DNA of 27,325 bases from NCBI GenBank assembly GCA_030618325.1, contig JAUXDP010000005.1, positions 1-27,325 on the forward strand, written 5' to 3'. Position numbers and translations under genes: made by a program. Position 1 is the stretch's first letter, and every line of letters begins with the position of its first letter. The stretch comes from Methylococcaceae bacterium (GTDB lineage: Bacteria; Pseudomonadota; Gammaproteobacteria; Methylococcales; Methylomonadaceae). Under the pieces are notes generated by a model. The model did not search any database and was not told where the DNA came from. It was given only the letters and a program-made list of their open reading frames with translations. Shown one piece after another: positions 15,967-23,579 of this stretch.

Positions 15967-17018
15967 TAGATGACTCCCCGTTTAATTTGGTCCCGTTCAA
16001 TAGCCTCAAATAATGCCTGAAAATTACCTTCGCCGAAACCTTCATTGCCTTTGCGCTGGATAATTTCAAAGAAAATCGGCCCGATTACAGTATTGGTGAA
16101 TATTTGTAATAACAAACCGGCACCCCGGGCAGGGGCGCCATCAATCAAGATTCTATCACTGCGTAACCGTTGCAGTGATTCTCTATGTCCTGGTACGCGT
16201 TGGTCTATTGCATCATAATACGCATCCGGCACATCCATGAACTCGATGCCTTTATCCCGCAGTTGTTCCACTGTTGAATAGATGTCATCGGTATGCAACG
16301 CAATATGCTGAATCCCTTCTCCATGATAGGCATCAAGATATTCCTGAATTTGCGATTTGTCGTCGGTCGGTTCGTTGATAGGAATGCGAATTTTGCCGCA
16401 AGGACTGGTCATAGCCCGGGATTTTAGTCCGGTCACTTTACCTTGAATATCGAAATAACGAATTTCACGAAAATTAAATAAGCGTTTGTAAAATTCTGCC
16501 CATTTATCCATGCCGCCGTGATAGACATTATGAGTTAAGTGATCGATTTCTTTCAGTCCAATGCCTTTAGGCCTTACATCGACATTTTCAAACGGAACAA
16601 AATCTACATCATAGATGGAATGATCGCCGTAGCGGTCGATCAGATAAATGAGACTATTTCCGATACCTCGAATGGCCGGAATATTGATTTCCATTGGCCC
16701 TATATCGTTTTGAAAGGGTTTGGCACCCAACTTGACGATCTTATCAAAACATTCAGCGGCATTTTTGATGCGTATTGCGAATGCGCAAATGGAAGGGCCG
16801 TGTACTTTTGCAAAAGCCTGAGCAAAACTGTCCGGTTCGTGATTGATAATAAAATTGATATTTCCCTGCCGATACAGGACGACATCTTTAGCTCGATGCC
16901 GGGCAATCGCCGTAAACCCCATTTGAGTAAATAACCTTTCTAACTCCCGAGTATCAGGGGCAGTGTATTCGACGAATTCGAAACCATTGGTACCGACAGG
17001 ATTTGATGCAATATTCAT
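15966..17018 (-). CDS. hpd: 4-Hydroxyphenylpyruvate dioxygenase
   Basis: 350 residues from the ATG at 17018, which is preceded by GGAGG at an ideal distance; a longer open frame reaches 17078. The two-domain VOC-type fold carries the iron ligands His160 (EIDHLTHN), His238 (GIQHIAL) and Glu318 (FFEIIQRKG). The C-terminal QIFTNTVIGPIFFEIIQRKG and GNFQALFEAIERDQ blocks are diagnostic. It converts 4-hydroxyphenylpyruvate, the transamination product of tyrosine, to homogentisate with O2 and loss of CO2. It heads the four overlapping pathway genes; 122 bases lie between it and the upstream flavoprotein gene, enough for a promoter. Confidence 0.93.
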   Translation of the reverse strand: MNIASNPVGTNGFEFVEYTAPDTRELERLFTQMGFTAIARHRAKDVVLYRQGNINFIINHEPDSFAQAFAKVHGPSICAFAIRIKNAAECFDKIVKLGAKPFQNDIGPMEINIPAIRGIGNSLIYLIDRYGDHSIYDVDFVPFENVDVRPKGIGLKEIDHLTHNVYHGGMDKWAEFYKRLFNFREIRYFDIQGKVTGLKSRAMTSPCGKIRIPINEPTDDKSQIQEYLDAYHGEGIQHIALHTDDIYSTVEQLRDKGIEFMDVPDAYYDAIDQRVPGHRESLQRLRSDRILIDGAPARGAGLLLQIFTNTVIGPIFFEIIQRKGNEGFGEGNFQALFEAIERDQIKRGVI

Positions 17019-17140
17019 TGCATTTCCTCCGTCTGTGTTGTTAGTAGTGAGACTTGTATCCGCGGTATTAGTTTCCATAGATTGCTATTCTTATGGAGCA
17101 CTAGGTTTCATCATTCTCATTTTCACAAGTGGTTTCGTTA

Positions 17141-19249
17141 TTACAAATCTAGCACAAGCCGTTTTACATTCTCGTTTTCCTTGACTTTCGAGCGGGGATA
17201 ACTGCAGCAAATCAGTGCAGTATCCTCGCCGGGTGGGACCATTGGCGGCTCTATATAATCAACTTCTCCTTGCACAACTTTGGTCGTGCAGGTTTGACAT
17301 ATTCCTGAGCGGCAACTATACGCTGGTTGTAATCCTTCCGACTCGGCTAGATCAAGCAGTGTGCCTTTTGTTGGATCCCATATTGCTTCGATCCCGGAAC
17401 GGGCAAACTGGACCGGTACGGGTGCAAGGTCGCCAAGTTGCTCGGCCATGGAAATGAAGCCACTTGGTCGTTCTTTATGCAATGTCGCTCCAGGGCCGAA
17501 GAACTCATAATGGATTCGCTCTTCGTCAATATTTAACGATTTGAGACTCTCATATAGAGATTCCATAAAAGGCGGTGGACCGCAAAGGTAGAACTCGTAG
17601 TCATCGAAGGATAACAGCGACTTGAGTAAATCAATGTCGACGTGGCCAATACTATCGTAATCTTTACCTTCGATGTCATTGTCCAACGGACGGCTGTAAC
17701 GTACATGCACGCGTAGACGAGCCCAGTCTTTTGCAAGTCTGTGCACGTAATCGCCAAAAGCATGAACTTCACTATTTTGGGCTGCATGAATAAACCAGAC
17801 CTGGCGACTGCAACCACACCCTCTTCTATCCTTGTCCAGTTGCTCGAGCATACAGATCATCGGTGTGGCGCCCACACCAGCACTAATCAGTACCACCGAC
17901 CTGGTACTCGATTCCTCCAGAGTAAATTTGCCGCGCGGGGACATCGCTCGAATGCTTGTACCCGGTTTCACATAATCATGAAAGTAATTAGACGAAACGC
18001 CGGGCGGTAAATCGGGTTTTGCCGGTGGCTCTCTTTTGATTGACAGGCGGTAGTAGGACCCGTTCGGTGCATTTGAAATCGTGTAAGTTCTTTGGATCGG
18101 TGCATCCGCACTGGGCGGCTGGATCTCGATGGGCAGGAATTGCCCCACTTTATGACAGTGGATGTCGCCACCGTCTTCCGGTTTCAGGTAGAACGATGTA
18201 ATGGTTTTGCTTTCTGGTTCAACACGAACGACCTGGTAATTCCGATAAACGTTACCTTCTTTGCGCACCCTGATTGTTTCATCCACTTCCTCCCACGAGC
18301 CAGTTTTTTCCAGACTCGGGGAATATTCCAGAAAATTCCAACGGATCGGCATTCCATTTTTGACCAGTAATCCTTCGTCGAGTGTGAAGTAGACCAATCG
18401 TTCGGCACCGTCAAAGGCGCGCTGCTCATCACTGTTCCAGATAATTTCTGCTTTACAGGTCAAATACAACAGATCACCGGATTCAAAATCGATGAATAAA
18501 AGACCCGCTAGCGGATTTATCATGATATTGCCGATGGTGTTGAAATGATTGTTACCGGTGAAATCCGGAAAGGTGAGCGTTTGATCACCTTCTATACGCA
18601 CAAAACCGGGCTTGCCACCCCGATGGGATACATCCGTGCCATGGCTGGGATTTTCGGGATCTTCAGAATAATGAGTTGCAATATAGAAATTGTCCGCTTT
18701 GGAGATGATCTCACGAGCCCGATCATTCAGGCTCTTCAAGAATTGAGTTGACCGATTCTCACCGATCATGTCGACTTCAGGCAAAAACTCAAAACTGCGG
18801 GATTGAATATATTGTGGGCAGTTACCGAATGTCTGATCGATTTTTATCTCAAATCCAGCATCGCTGATCGCTATAAGTTTTCCGGTCATGCGATTGCGTC
18901 GGCGGCTTTCATAGTCGATACCGAGCATACCAACCTGCGTTCCCATAGATAAATTGTCCTTTAAGGGATCGTCGTATATCAGCCCGGTATCTATCTTTAA
19001 TCTATCGGGAGTGGAGGCATGAACAAAACCGGGCCGCCCTACCAGGACCGATGCCCAGGGGCGTCCCGCATTATCCACCGAACCTATGAGCAGGAAGGGA
19101 AGTTGGGCATAGAACGCCCTGTGCTCTTCTGGCATGTAATCACGAATGAAGCGTTGCCCAACGTCCTCGATCTGCTCGCGGACACCGAGGCGTGTCTGAA
19201 TTTCGTGTTCACCTCGGTGAAAAGGTGAATTTGACAGACTATCCAGCAT
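17141..19249 (-). CDS. PNPOx-like / ferredoxin reductase / 2Fe-2S fusion flavoprotein
   Basis: 702 residues from the ATG at 19249; the open frame runs to 19339 but would overlap the preceding gene. The first half is a pyridoxamine-phosphate-oxidase-like FMN-binding split barrel, beginning SPFHRGEHEIQTRLGVRE and including LPFLLIGSVDNAGRPWAS. The middle is a ferredoxin-NADP-reductase-type module: QRTYTISNAP for FAD and SAGVGATPMICMLEQL for the nicotinamide nucleotide. The end is a plant-type ferredoxin with Cys646, Cys651, Cys654 (CRSGICQTC) and Cys681. Electrons should flow from NAD(P)H via FAD to the iron-sulfur centre and possibly the FMN domain. The electron acceptor is unknown. The order of three redox modules in one chain is seen in some bacterial oxidoreductases but has no settled function that I know. 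Confidence 0.82.
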   Translation of the reverse strand: MLDSLSNSPFHRGEHEIQTRLGVREQIEDVGQRFIRDYMPEEHRAFYAQLPFLLIGSVDNAGRPWASVLVGRPGFVHASTPDRLKIDTGLIYDDPLKDNLSMGTQVGMLGIDYESRRRNRMTGKLIAISDAGFEIKIDQTFGNCPQYIQSRSFEFLPEVDMIGENRSTQFLKSLNDRAREIISKADNFYIATHYSEDPENPSHGTDVSHRGGKPGFVRIEGDQTLTFPDFTGNNHFNTIGNIMINPLAGLLFIDFESGDLLYLTCKAEIIWNSDEQRAFDGAERLVYFTLDEGLLVKNGMPIRWNFLEYSPSLEKTGSWEEVDETIRVRKEGNVYRNYQVVRVEPESKTITSFYLKPEDGGDIHCHKVGQFLPIEIQPPSADAPIQRTYTISNAPNGSYYRLSIKREPPAKPDLPPGVSSNYFHDYVKPGTSIRAMSPRGKFTLEESSTRSVVLISAGVGATPMICMLEQLDKDRRGCGCSRQVWFIHAAQNSEVHAFGDYVHRLAKDWARLRVHVRYSRPLDNDIEGKDYDSIGHVDIDLLKSLLSFDDYEFYLCGPPPFMESLYESLKSLNIDEERIHYEFFGPGATLHKERPSGFISMAEQLGDLAPVPVQFARSGIEAIWDPTKGTLLDLAESEGLQPAYSCRSGICQTCTTKVVQGEVDYIEPPMVPPGEDTALICCSYPRSKVKENENVKRLVLDL

Positions 19250-19287
19250 AACGTCTAAAGCGAATTTAACTGCGTGTTGATAGCAAG

Positions 19288-19707
19288 TTAGCCGGCGGGA
19301 GCGACGAACTCGACCCGAATACCCCCAGGTATATAGCACATCATATGTCGAGTGGGGCCACTGAGGAGTGGCTCAGGTGCGAACTCAATGCTAACGCCGT
19401 CAGTGTTCTGCATACGCTCATACATACGATCGAGAGCTGTGTCGTTCTCTACTTTTAATGCCAGATGATGTAGGCCGATTATGTTTTTTCGATCAAACGG
19501 CACCGCATTTGCCGGGTCTACCGCCTGCCACAGGGTAATCATGATGTTACCATCACTGAGAAACACCGCCGGGTAATCCGGTATTTCACCGACCTGCTCA
19601 TAGCTCAAGGTATCGAGAAAGAACTTACGAGTTGCATTGAGATCAGGCACCGTCAAACCAATATGATGTGCTCCTCGTGTAACAGGGGCATTTGTATTAT
19701 CACTCAT
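19288..19707 (-). CDS. VOC (glyoxalase-fold) family protein
   Basis: 139-residue protein with the paired beta-alpha-beta-beta-beta units of the vicinal oxygen chelate superfamily: GAHHIGLTVPDLNATRKFFLDTL in the first half and GLHHLALKVEND in the second. Candidate metal ligands include a histidine of the HHIG and LHHLAL motifs and the glutamate in RVEFVAPAG. The ATG at 19707 has GGAGAAGG upstream. It is followed 38 bases later by the fusion flavoprotein, so the two are probably co-transcribed. Lyase, isomerase or dioxygenase activity is open; glyoxalase I is one possibility. Confidence 0.78.
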   Translation of the reverse strand: MSDNTNAPVTRGAHHIGLTVPDLNATRKFFLDTLSYEQVGEIPDYPAVFLSDGNIMITLWQAVDPANAVPFDRKNIIGLHHLALKVENDTALDRMYERMQNTDGVSIEFAPEPLLSGPTRHMMCYIPGGIRVEFVAPAG

Positions 19708-19729
19708 TTGCCTTCTCCTCTATTTTGTA

Positions 19730-19750
19730 TAGAACAGAAAGTTTGTTCTA
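19730..19750. promoter_or_regulatory. Inverted repeat before the VOC/flavoprotein genes
   Basis: TAGAACA (19730-19736) and TGTTCTA (19744-19750) are perfect arms 7 bases apart, starting 23 bases upstream of the VOC gene's ATG on the minus strand. This is where an operator would overlap the transcription start. A related palindrome lies 27 bases further upstream. Confidence 0.35.
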
Positions 19751-19776
19751 CTCTAGTTGATTAGGAATTACAACTC

Positions 19777-19791
19777 TTTGTTCCTAACAAA
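19777..19791. promoter_or_regulatory. Second palindrome in the same upstream region
   Basis: TTTGTT and AACAAA are perfect arms with a 3-base centre (CCT). The half-site TTTGTTC is shared with the site at 19730-19750, suggesting two copies of one binding motif. It lies in the 468-base interval between the VOC gene and the CHRD protein gene. Apart from this pair and the REP-like repeat at 19906-20011, I see nothing else in that interval. Confidence 0.3.
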
Positions 19792-19905
19792 CTCAAAAGA
19801 CCTCCGCAGCATTGCTTCCAGTTGCACAATTAACGTGCATCCTCCAACAACCAGAACAGCACATTATCCCGAAAGATTGTGTTTTGCGTGAGCTCCAGGT
19901 AATCA

Positions 19906-20011
19906 TAGCGTTATCTGACACTTTGCTGACGGCAAACGGCGGAATGCGCTTCACTTTTCCGCCCTAGGCGGTGTAATCATAACTTACACAATGCAATGAC
20001 TGACACCTTCT
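19906..20011. repeat. REP-like direct repeat, copy A
   Basis: About 106 bases beginning TAGCGTTATCTGACACTTTG and ending GCAATGACTGACACCTTCT. It contains a hairpin, GGCGGAA and TTCCGCC. A diverged copy in the same orientation, with an extra segment, lies at 22466-22639. The two flank the CHRD protein gene and the insertion sequence. Confidence 0.6.
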
Positions 20012-20175
20012 AAGGCTTAATGTAACAATAGATTAATGGCGGACCTACTGAAAAATATTGTTTCTATCCCACAATTTCTAGTTAAATTGTTAAACCAGGA
20101 GTATGATCAGTATTTCCGGTTAGAGAATAATCAGGCCGGATATAAATAAAACATTGAATTTACAGGGGATTCATA

Positions 20176-20691
20176 ATGAATAAATCAGGTATTTTGGGAA
20201 TGTTTTACGCTTGCTTGCTGACGTTTGGAATTTCAACTTCAGCTAATGCAACTCTAGTTTCTCTTATTTCAATCATTGACGGTTCACAAGCTAACGCTGG
20301 TGCAGGCACCCGCAGTCTAGGCACTGGCGCTGCAACCATGACCTTAGATGATGTAACAAATGAGTTTAATTGGAATGTACAGTGGTCGGGATTAGAAGGC
20401 ACTGTTGAAGTTGCGCATTTTCACGGCCCCGCAGGACCAGGTGTAAATGCCGGTGTTCAGGTTAGAATAGATGAAACTTCAAATCCTTCTATCGGAAATG
20501 CAACGCTTACTGATGAACAAGAAACCGATCTCCTTGCAGGGCTTTGGTACATCAACATTCACAGTGACCGCGATACCATCACTTTAGGCGGAGAAATAAG
20601 AGGCCAGGTCAATGTTGTGCCGATTCCTGGTGCAGTATGGCTTTTGGGCTCTGGTTTGCTGGGCTTGATCGGTGTGTCCAGGCGTAAATAA
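20176..20691 (+). CDS. CHRD-domain protein with PEP-CTERM tail
   Basis: 171 residues, ATG at 20176 preceded by AGGGGA. Signal peptide of about 25 residues ending in SANA. The mature domain matches CHRD: FNWNVQWSGLEGTVEVAHFHGPAGPGVNAGVQVRI, then LLAGLWYINIHSDRDTITLGGEIRGQV, with the HFHGPA and YINIHS motifs of this family. The tail is VPIPGAVWLLGSGLLGLIGV followed by SRRK, a VPxPx motif, membrane span and basic end that exosortase recognises. It is probably secreted or matrix-bound. The role of CHRD domains in bacteria is poorly known. It stands alone; a stretch of T follows the stop but without a clear hairpin. Confidence 0.88.
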   Translation: MNKSGILGMFYACLLTFGISTSANATLVSLISIIDGSQANAGAGTRSLGTGAATMTLDDVTNEFNWNVQWSGLEGTVEVAHFHGPAGPGVNAGVQVRIDETSNPSIGNATLTDEQETDLLAGLWYINIHSDRDTITLGGEIRGQVNVVPIPGAVWLLGSGLLGLIGVSRRK

Positions 20692-20755
20692 CGTTTTTTT
20701 GCTTCAGTATCAACAGGTAAGACGGATGCGTAAGGCGTAAGTTGGATTAGCGAAG

Positions 20756-22464
20756 GAGACTGTGAAAGTATTCAAAATTTAGTACGTTCACAGTCCCCTC
20801 CAATTCAAATGTTTAGAATCTTTTAGTCAAAATTCTTTCTCATCAGTAAAATATCGCTAGAACAGGAGTTACCTGACCTATTTTTAACCATACACACATT
20901 TTTTTAAGGCATTTTCTTGTCGTTGGACACAATAATCCCTCAGAAAATCTGAGCCGAGAATATTGAGTACACGGGTAAAGTTGTAACCTAACACCATCAG
21001 GCTAAATTCACCTCGACATTTTTTTAGACCGCGCATTAAAAAATGATTAATGCCTGCTCGATGTTTGAGCGTACCAAAAGGATGCTCAACCAATGCCCCT
21101 CGTTGACGCATGGCCTGTGGATTTTCTTCCATTCGCTCTCGATGACGATCAATGACCGCTTCATGTTCCCAACGCTCTATTTGTCTAAGCTTCGCTTTTT
21201 GTGTTAAACAGTGTTCTCGCAAAGCGCATTGATTGCAAACAGACGCTTTGCTTTTATAGACAGCATACGTCTTTTTACTCGGTTTTCGTACGACATTGCC
21301 ATTGCGTTTTAAGGGCTCACCTTGGGGACAGTGGTAGCAATCCTGTTCTTCATCGTAAATGAACTGCTCGCGAGTAAAGCGTTTTTGTTGGCCTATCTTT
21401 TTAGATTGATCTGGAATAGCGACATAAACAGTGATGTCCTGGTCTTCGCACTCTTTTAGCTGGCTACCATTGTAATAGCCAGAATCACCCAGCCCTGTTA
21501 GCTTGTCAGCGTCTAAAATTTCCTGTGCTTTTTCCAGCATCGGTGCAAGTAGCTGAGTATCATTACCGTCTTGAGTGACCTCTTCTGCAACAATCAACTT
21601 ATACTGACTATCAACCGCTATTTGTACGTTGTATCCTGCTATCGTCTGTCCTCGTTTCGTCAATAGCCTTGCATCCTTATCAACGGTTGAAATCTGTTTG
21701 TTACCGCTACTTTCAAGGCGTTGGTGCAAGGCTTTTTTCTGAGCTTGCTTTTCTTTTAGGATAAGAAGTTTTTCATTTAACTGCTCATCTTCAGCTAGAT
21801 GCCCCTGATCAGCTTTGTCATCAACGGCATCCTGCTGATCAAGAGCTTCTTGGTACGCGGTGATTTTCTTGTCTAAATACTCAAGCTGGTTATTGAGTTT
21901 TTCTTCGGTATAGAGTCCATCCTTGTTCGCATCCGCTTTGAAAAAACTCCCATCAACGCCGACTTCTTCACCGCCAAAAAGGGAAAGCTCTTTGCACAGC
22001 AGCAAAAAATCACGATTCGTTGCTGTTAAGGCGGCACTATTTTCTTTACGAAAGTCTGCAATGGTCTTATAGGTAGGCTGCAAGCCTTCAACTAACCAGA
22101 TCACTTCCAAATTACGGCCGGTTTCACGTTCCAGTTTTCGACTACTACGAATGCCTTGGAGGTATCCATATAAATAAAGCTTCAGCAAAGCGCCCGGGGC
22201 ATAGGCTGGTTGTCCTGCACTGATGACGCTTTGTGTGTTTTTAAACTCTAATTGTTGTAAATCCAAGGTATTGACATAAGCATCAATGGCTCGCACTGTA
22301 TTATTTTGACTGACATAGTCTTCAACACGCGGTGGTAACAACATATCTTGTTGTCGATTTAAGGTTTGTTGGTAGCGACGGAGAGCCATTGGTTTAATGT
22401 ATTACGATTCGTTTTTAGTTCGGTTATTATATCGTGTTGGGTGGATGAATACTTTCACAGTCTC
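20756..22464 (-). mobile_element. Intact IS1182-like insertion sequence
   Basis: Bounded by perfect 19-base terminal inverted repeats, GAGACTGTGAAAGTATTCA (20756-20774) and its complement (22446-22464), enclosing one transposase gene on the minus strand. Total length 1709 bases. The outer four bases differ (GAAG and GTAG), so an exact target duplication is not seen. The left flank GTTGGATTAGCGAAG and right flank GCGTTATCCGAC look like two halves of a REP-type palindrome that the element split. Confidence 0.85.
20884..22389 (-). CDS. IS1182-like (IS4/IS5-class DDE) transposase
   Basis: 501 residues, full length with no internal break. The DDE residues are likely Asp146 (VGVDGSFFKADAN), Asp302 (GLGDSGYYNG) and Glu435 (ALVEHPFGTLKHRAG). 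An N-terminal block PAYAPGALLKLYLYGYLQGIRSSR and a coiled-coil-prone insert (about residues 160-230) precede the second aspartate. A cysteine cluster (Cys351, Cys354, Cys385, Cys388, Cys394) may bind zinc. The arrangement is that of IS1182-family transposases, which move by cut-and-paste chemistry. It is likely functional. Confidence 0.9.
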   Translation of the reverse strand: MALRRYQQTLNRQQDMLLPPRVEDYVSQNNTVRAIDAYVNTLDLQQLEFKNTQSVISAGQPAYAPGALLKLYLYGYLQGIRSSRKLERETGRNLEVIWLVEGLQPTYKTIADFRKENSAALTATNRDFLLLCKELSLFGGEEVGVDGSFFKADANKDGLYTEEKLNNQLEYLDKKITAYQEALDQQDAVDDKADQGHLAEDEQLNEKLLILKEKQAQKKALHQRLESSGNKQISTVDKDARLLTKRGQTIAGYNVQIAVDSQYKLIVAEEVTQDGNDTQLLAPMLEKAQEILDADKLTGLGDSGYYNGSQLKECEDQDITVYVAIPDQSKKIGQQKRFTREQFIYDEEQDCYHCPQGEPLKRNGNVVRKPSKKTYAVYKSKASVCNQCALREHCLTQKAKLRQIERWEHEAVIDRHRERMEENPQAMRQRGALVEHPFGTLKHRAGINHFLMRGLKKCRGEFSLMVLGYNFTRVLNILGSDFLRDYCVQRQENALKKCVYG

Positions 22465-22465
22465 G

Positions 22466-22639
22466 TAGCGTTATCCGACACTTTGCTGACGGTAAACGAC
22501 AGAATGTGCTTCACTTTTCAGCTCTACGCGCTGGACATTACACGATGTTCGAAATAGCTCAGTATTATAATGTCCATTACAGTACTGTAAGTCGAGCAAT
22601 CCAATCATAACTTGCACAATGCAATGACTGACACCTTCT
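22466..22639. repeat. REP-like direct repeat, copy B with insertion
   Basis: Begins one base after the insertion sequence with TAGCGTTATCCGACACTTTG and ends GCAATGACTGACACCTTCT, matching copy A at 19906-20011 at both ends. It is about 70 bases longer: an extra segment near 22530-22602 carries inverted arms TGGACATTA (22532-22540) and TAATGTCCA (22568-22576) and a perfect palindrome TTACAGTACTGTAA. A 6-base stem, GACACC and GGTGTC, overlaps its right end. The remaining DNA to the esterase gene at 22878 holds nothing else I can support. Confidence 0.6.
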
Positions 22640-22877
22640 TCAGTTGGTGTCTACCATAGAATTTAAGGAATAAAACCAACCTGTCCCGGAACTGGTTTCT
22701 CTATTGGTGCATCCAATTTGTTGGTCATGGTGCCTGTTACACTATCCAAGAAGACCTAATTATACCGTTGTCTGTAGATCTATTGGTTATTGAGATCAGT
22801 AAGAAGCGCTTCTATACCTTTTTAGCGTGTTAAACATTAATGTTAATATACTGAACAAAAGCCAATATTAAATAAAT

Positions 22878-23552
22878 ATGACTAGCCTATTGACCACTGT
22901 TGAAAAACCACCCACTTCCCGACATCTGTATTCAGTCATCTGGTTACACGGATTAGGCGCCGACGGACATGATTTTGAAGGCATTATTCCCGAATTGAAG
23001 TTAACCAGGGAAGCTAATATTCACTTTGTCTTTCCCCATGCGCCGGTACAACCGGTAACCATTAATGGTGGTATGAAAATGCGCGCCTGGTATGACATTC
23101 TGGAAATGTCACTGGAACGTAAAGTCGATATCAGCGGAATTAATGACTCTTGTAAAATGCTCAAACAATTGATTGAACAAGAACTCGCCTTGGGAATTGT
23201 TTCCGAAAACATTGTTCTTGCCGGTTTTTCCCAAGGTGGTGCTATTGCCCTACACACCGGCTTAACATTCCCACAAAAATTAGCCGGCATCGTCGCCCTT
23301 TCAACCTATTTACCGACTATCGAGGAGTTACTGACAAAAAGATCAGTGGAAAATGCGGACACCGCTCTGTTTATGGCCCATGGCACTCACGACCCGGTCG
23401 TCGACATTCGCGTTGGCAAACAAGCCTACTCGCAATTAGCCGCAATGCAGTACCCAGTTGAATGGTATCAATATCCGATGGAACACTCTGTTTGCATGGA
23501 AGAAATTGACCAGATAGCTGAATTCATCAATCGTGTTTTAACACCAAAATAA
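22878..23552 (+). CDS. Carboxylesterase / acyl-protein thioesterase (alpha/beta hydrolase)
   Basis: 224 residues of the phospholipase/carboxylesterase (Abhydrolase_2) family. It has the oxyanion segment VIWLHGLGADGHDFEGIIPEL, the nucleophile Ser118 in AGFSQGG, Asp172 in GTHDPVV and His203 in MEHSVCMEE, plus PHAPVQPVTINGGMKMRAWYD. It hydrolyses short-chain or thio-esters in the cytoplasm; the physiological substrate is not known from sequence. Length is typical. It stands alone, convergent with the next gene 28 bases away, and no clear Shine-Dalgarno sequence precedes its ATG. Confidence 0.9.
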   Translation: MTSLLTTVEKPPTSRHLYSVIWLHGLGADGHDFEGIIPELKLTREANIHFVFPHAPVQPVTINGGMKMRAWYDILEMSLERKVDISGINDSCKMLKQLIEQELALGIVSENIVLAGFSQGGAIALHTGLTFPQKLAGIVALSTYLPTIEELLTKRSVENADTALFMAHGTHDPVVDIRVGKQAYSQLAAMQYPVEWYQYPMEHSVCMEEIDQIAEFINRVLTPK

Positions 23553-23579
23553 TCCGGTAATACACATAAGGATCATTTC

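Noticed and set aside
19288..19339. Extended start of the flavoprotein overlapping the VOC gene
   Set aside because: The ATG at 19249 fits the family start better and avoids the overlap; the upstream residues look non-conserved.
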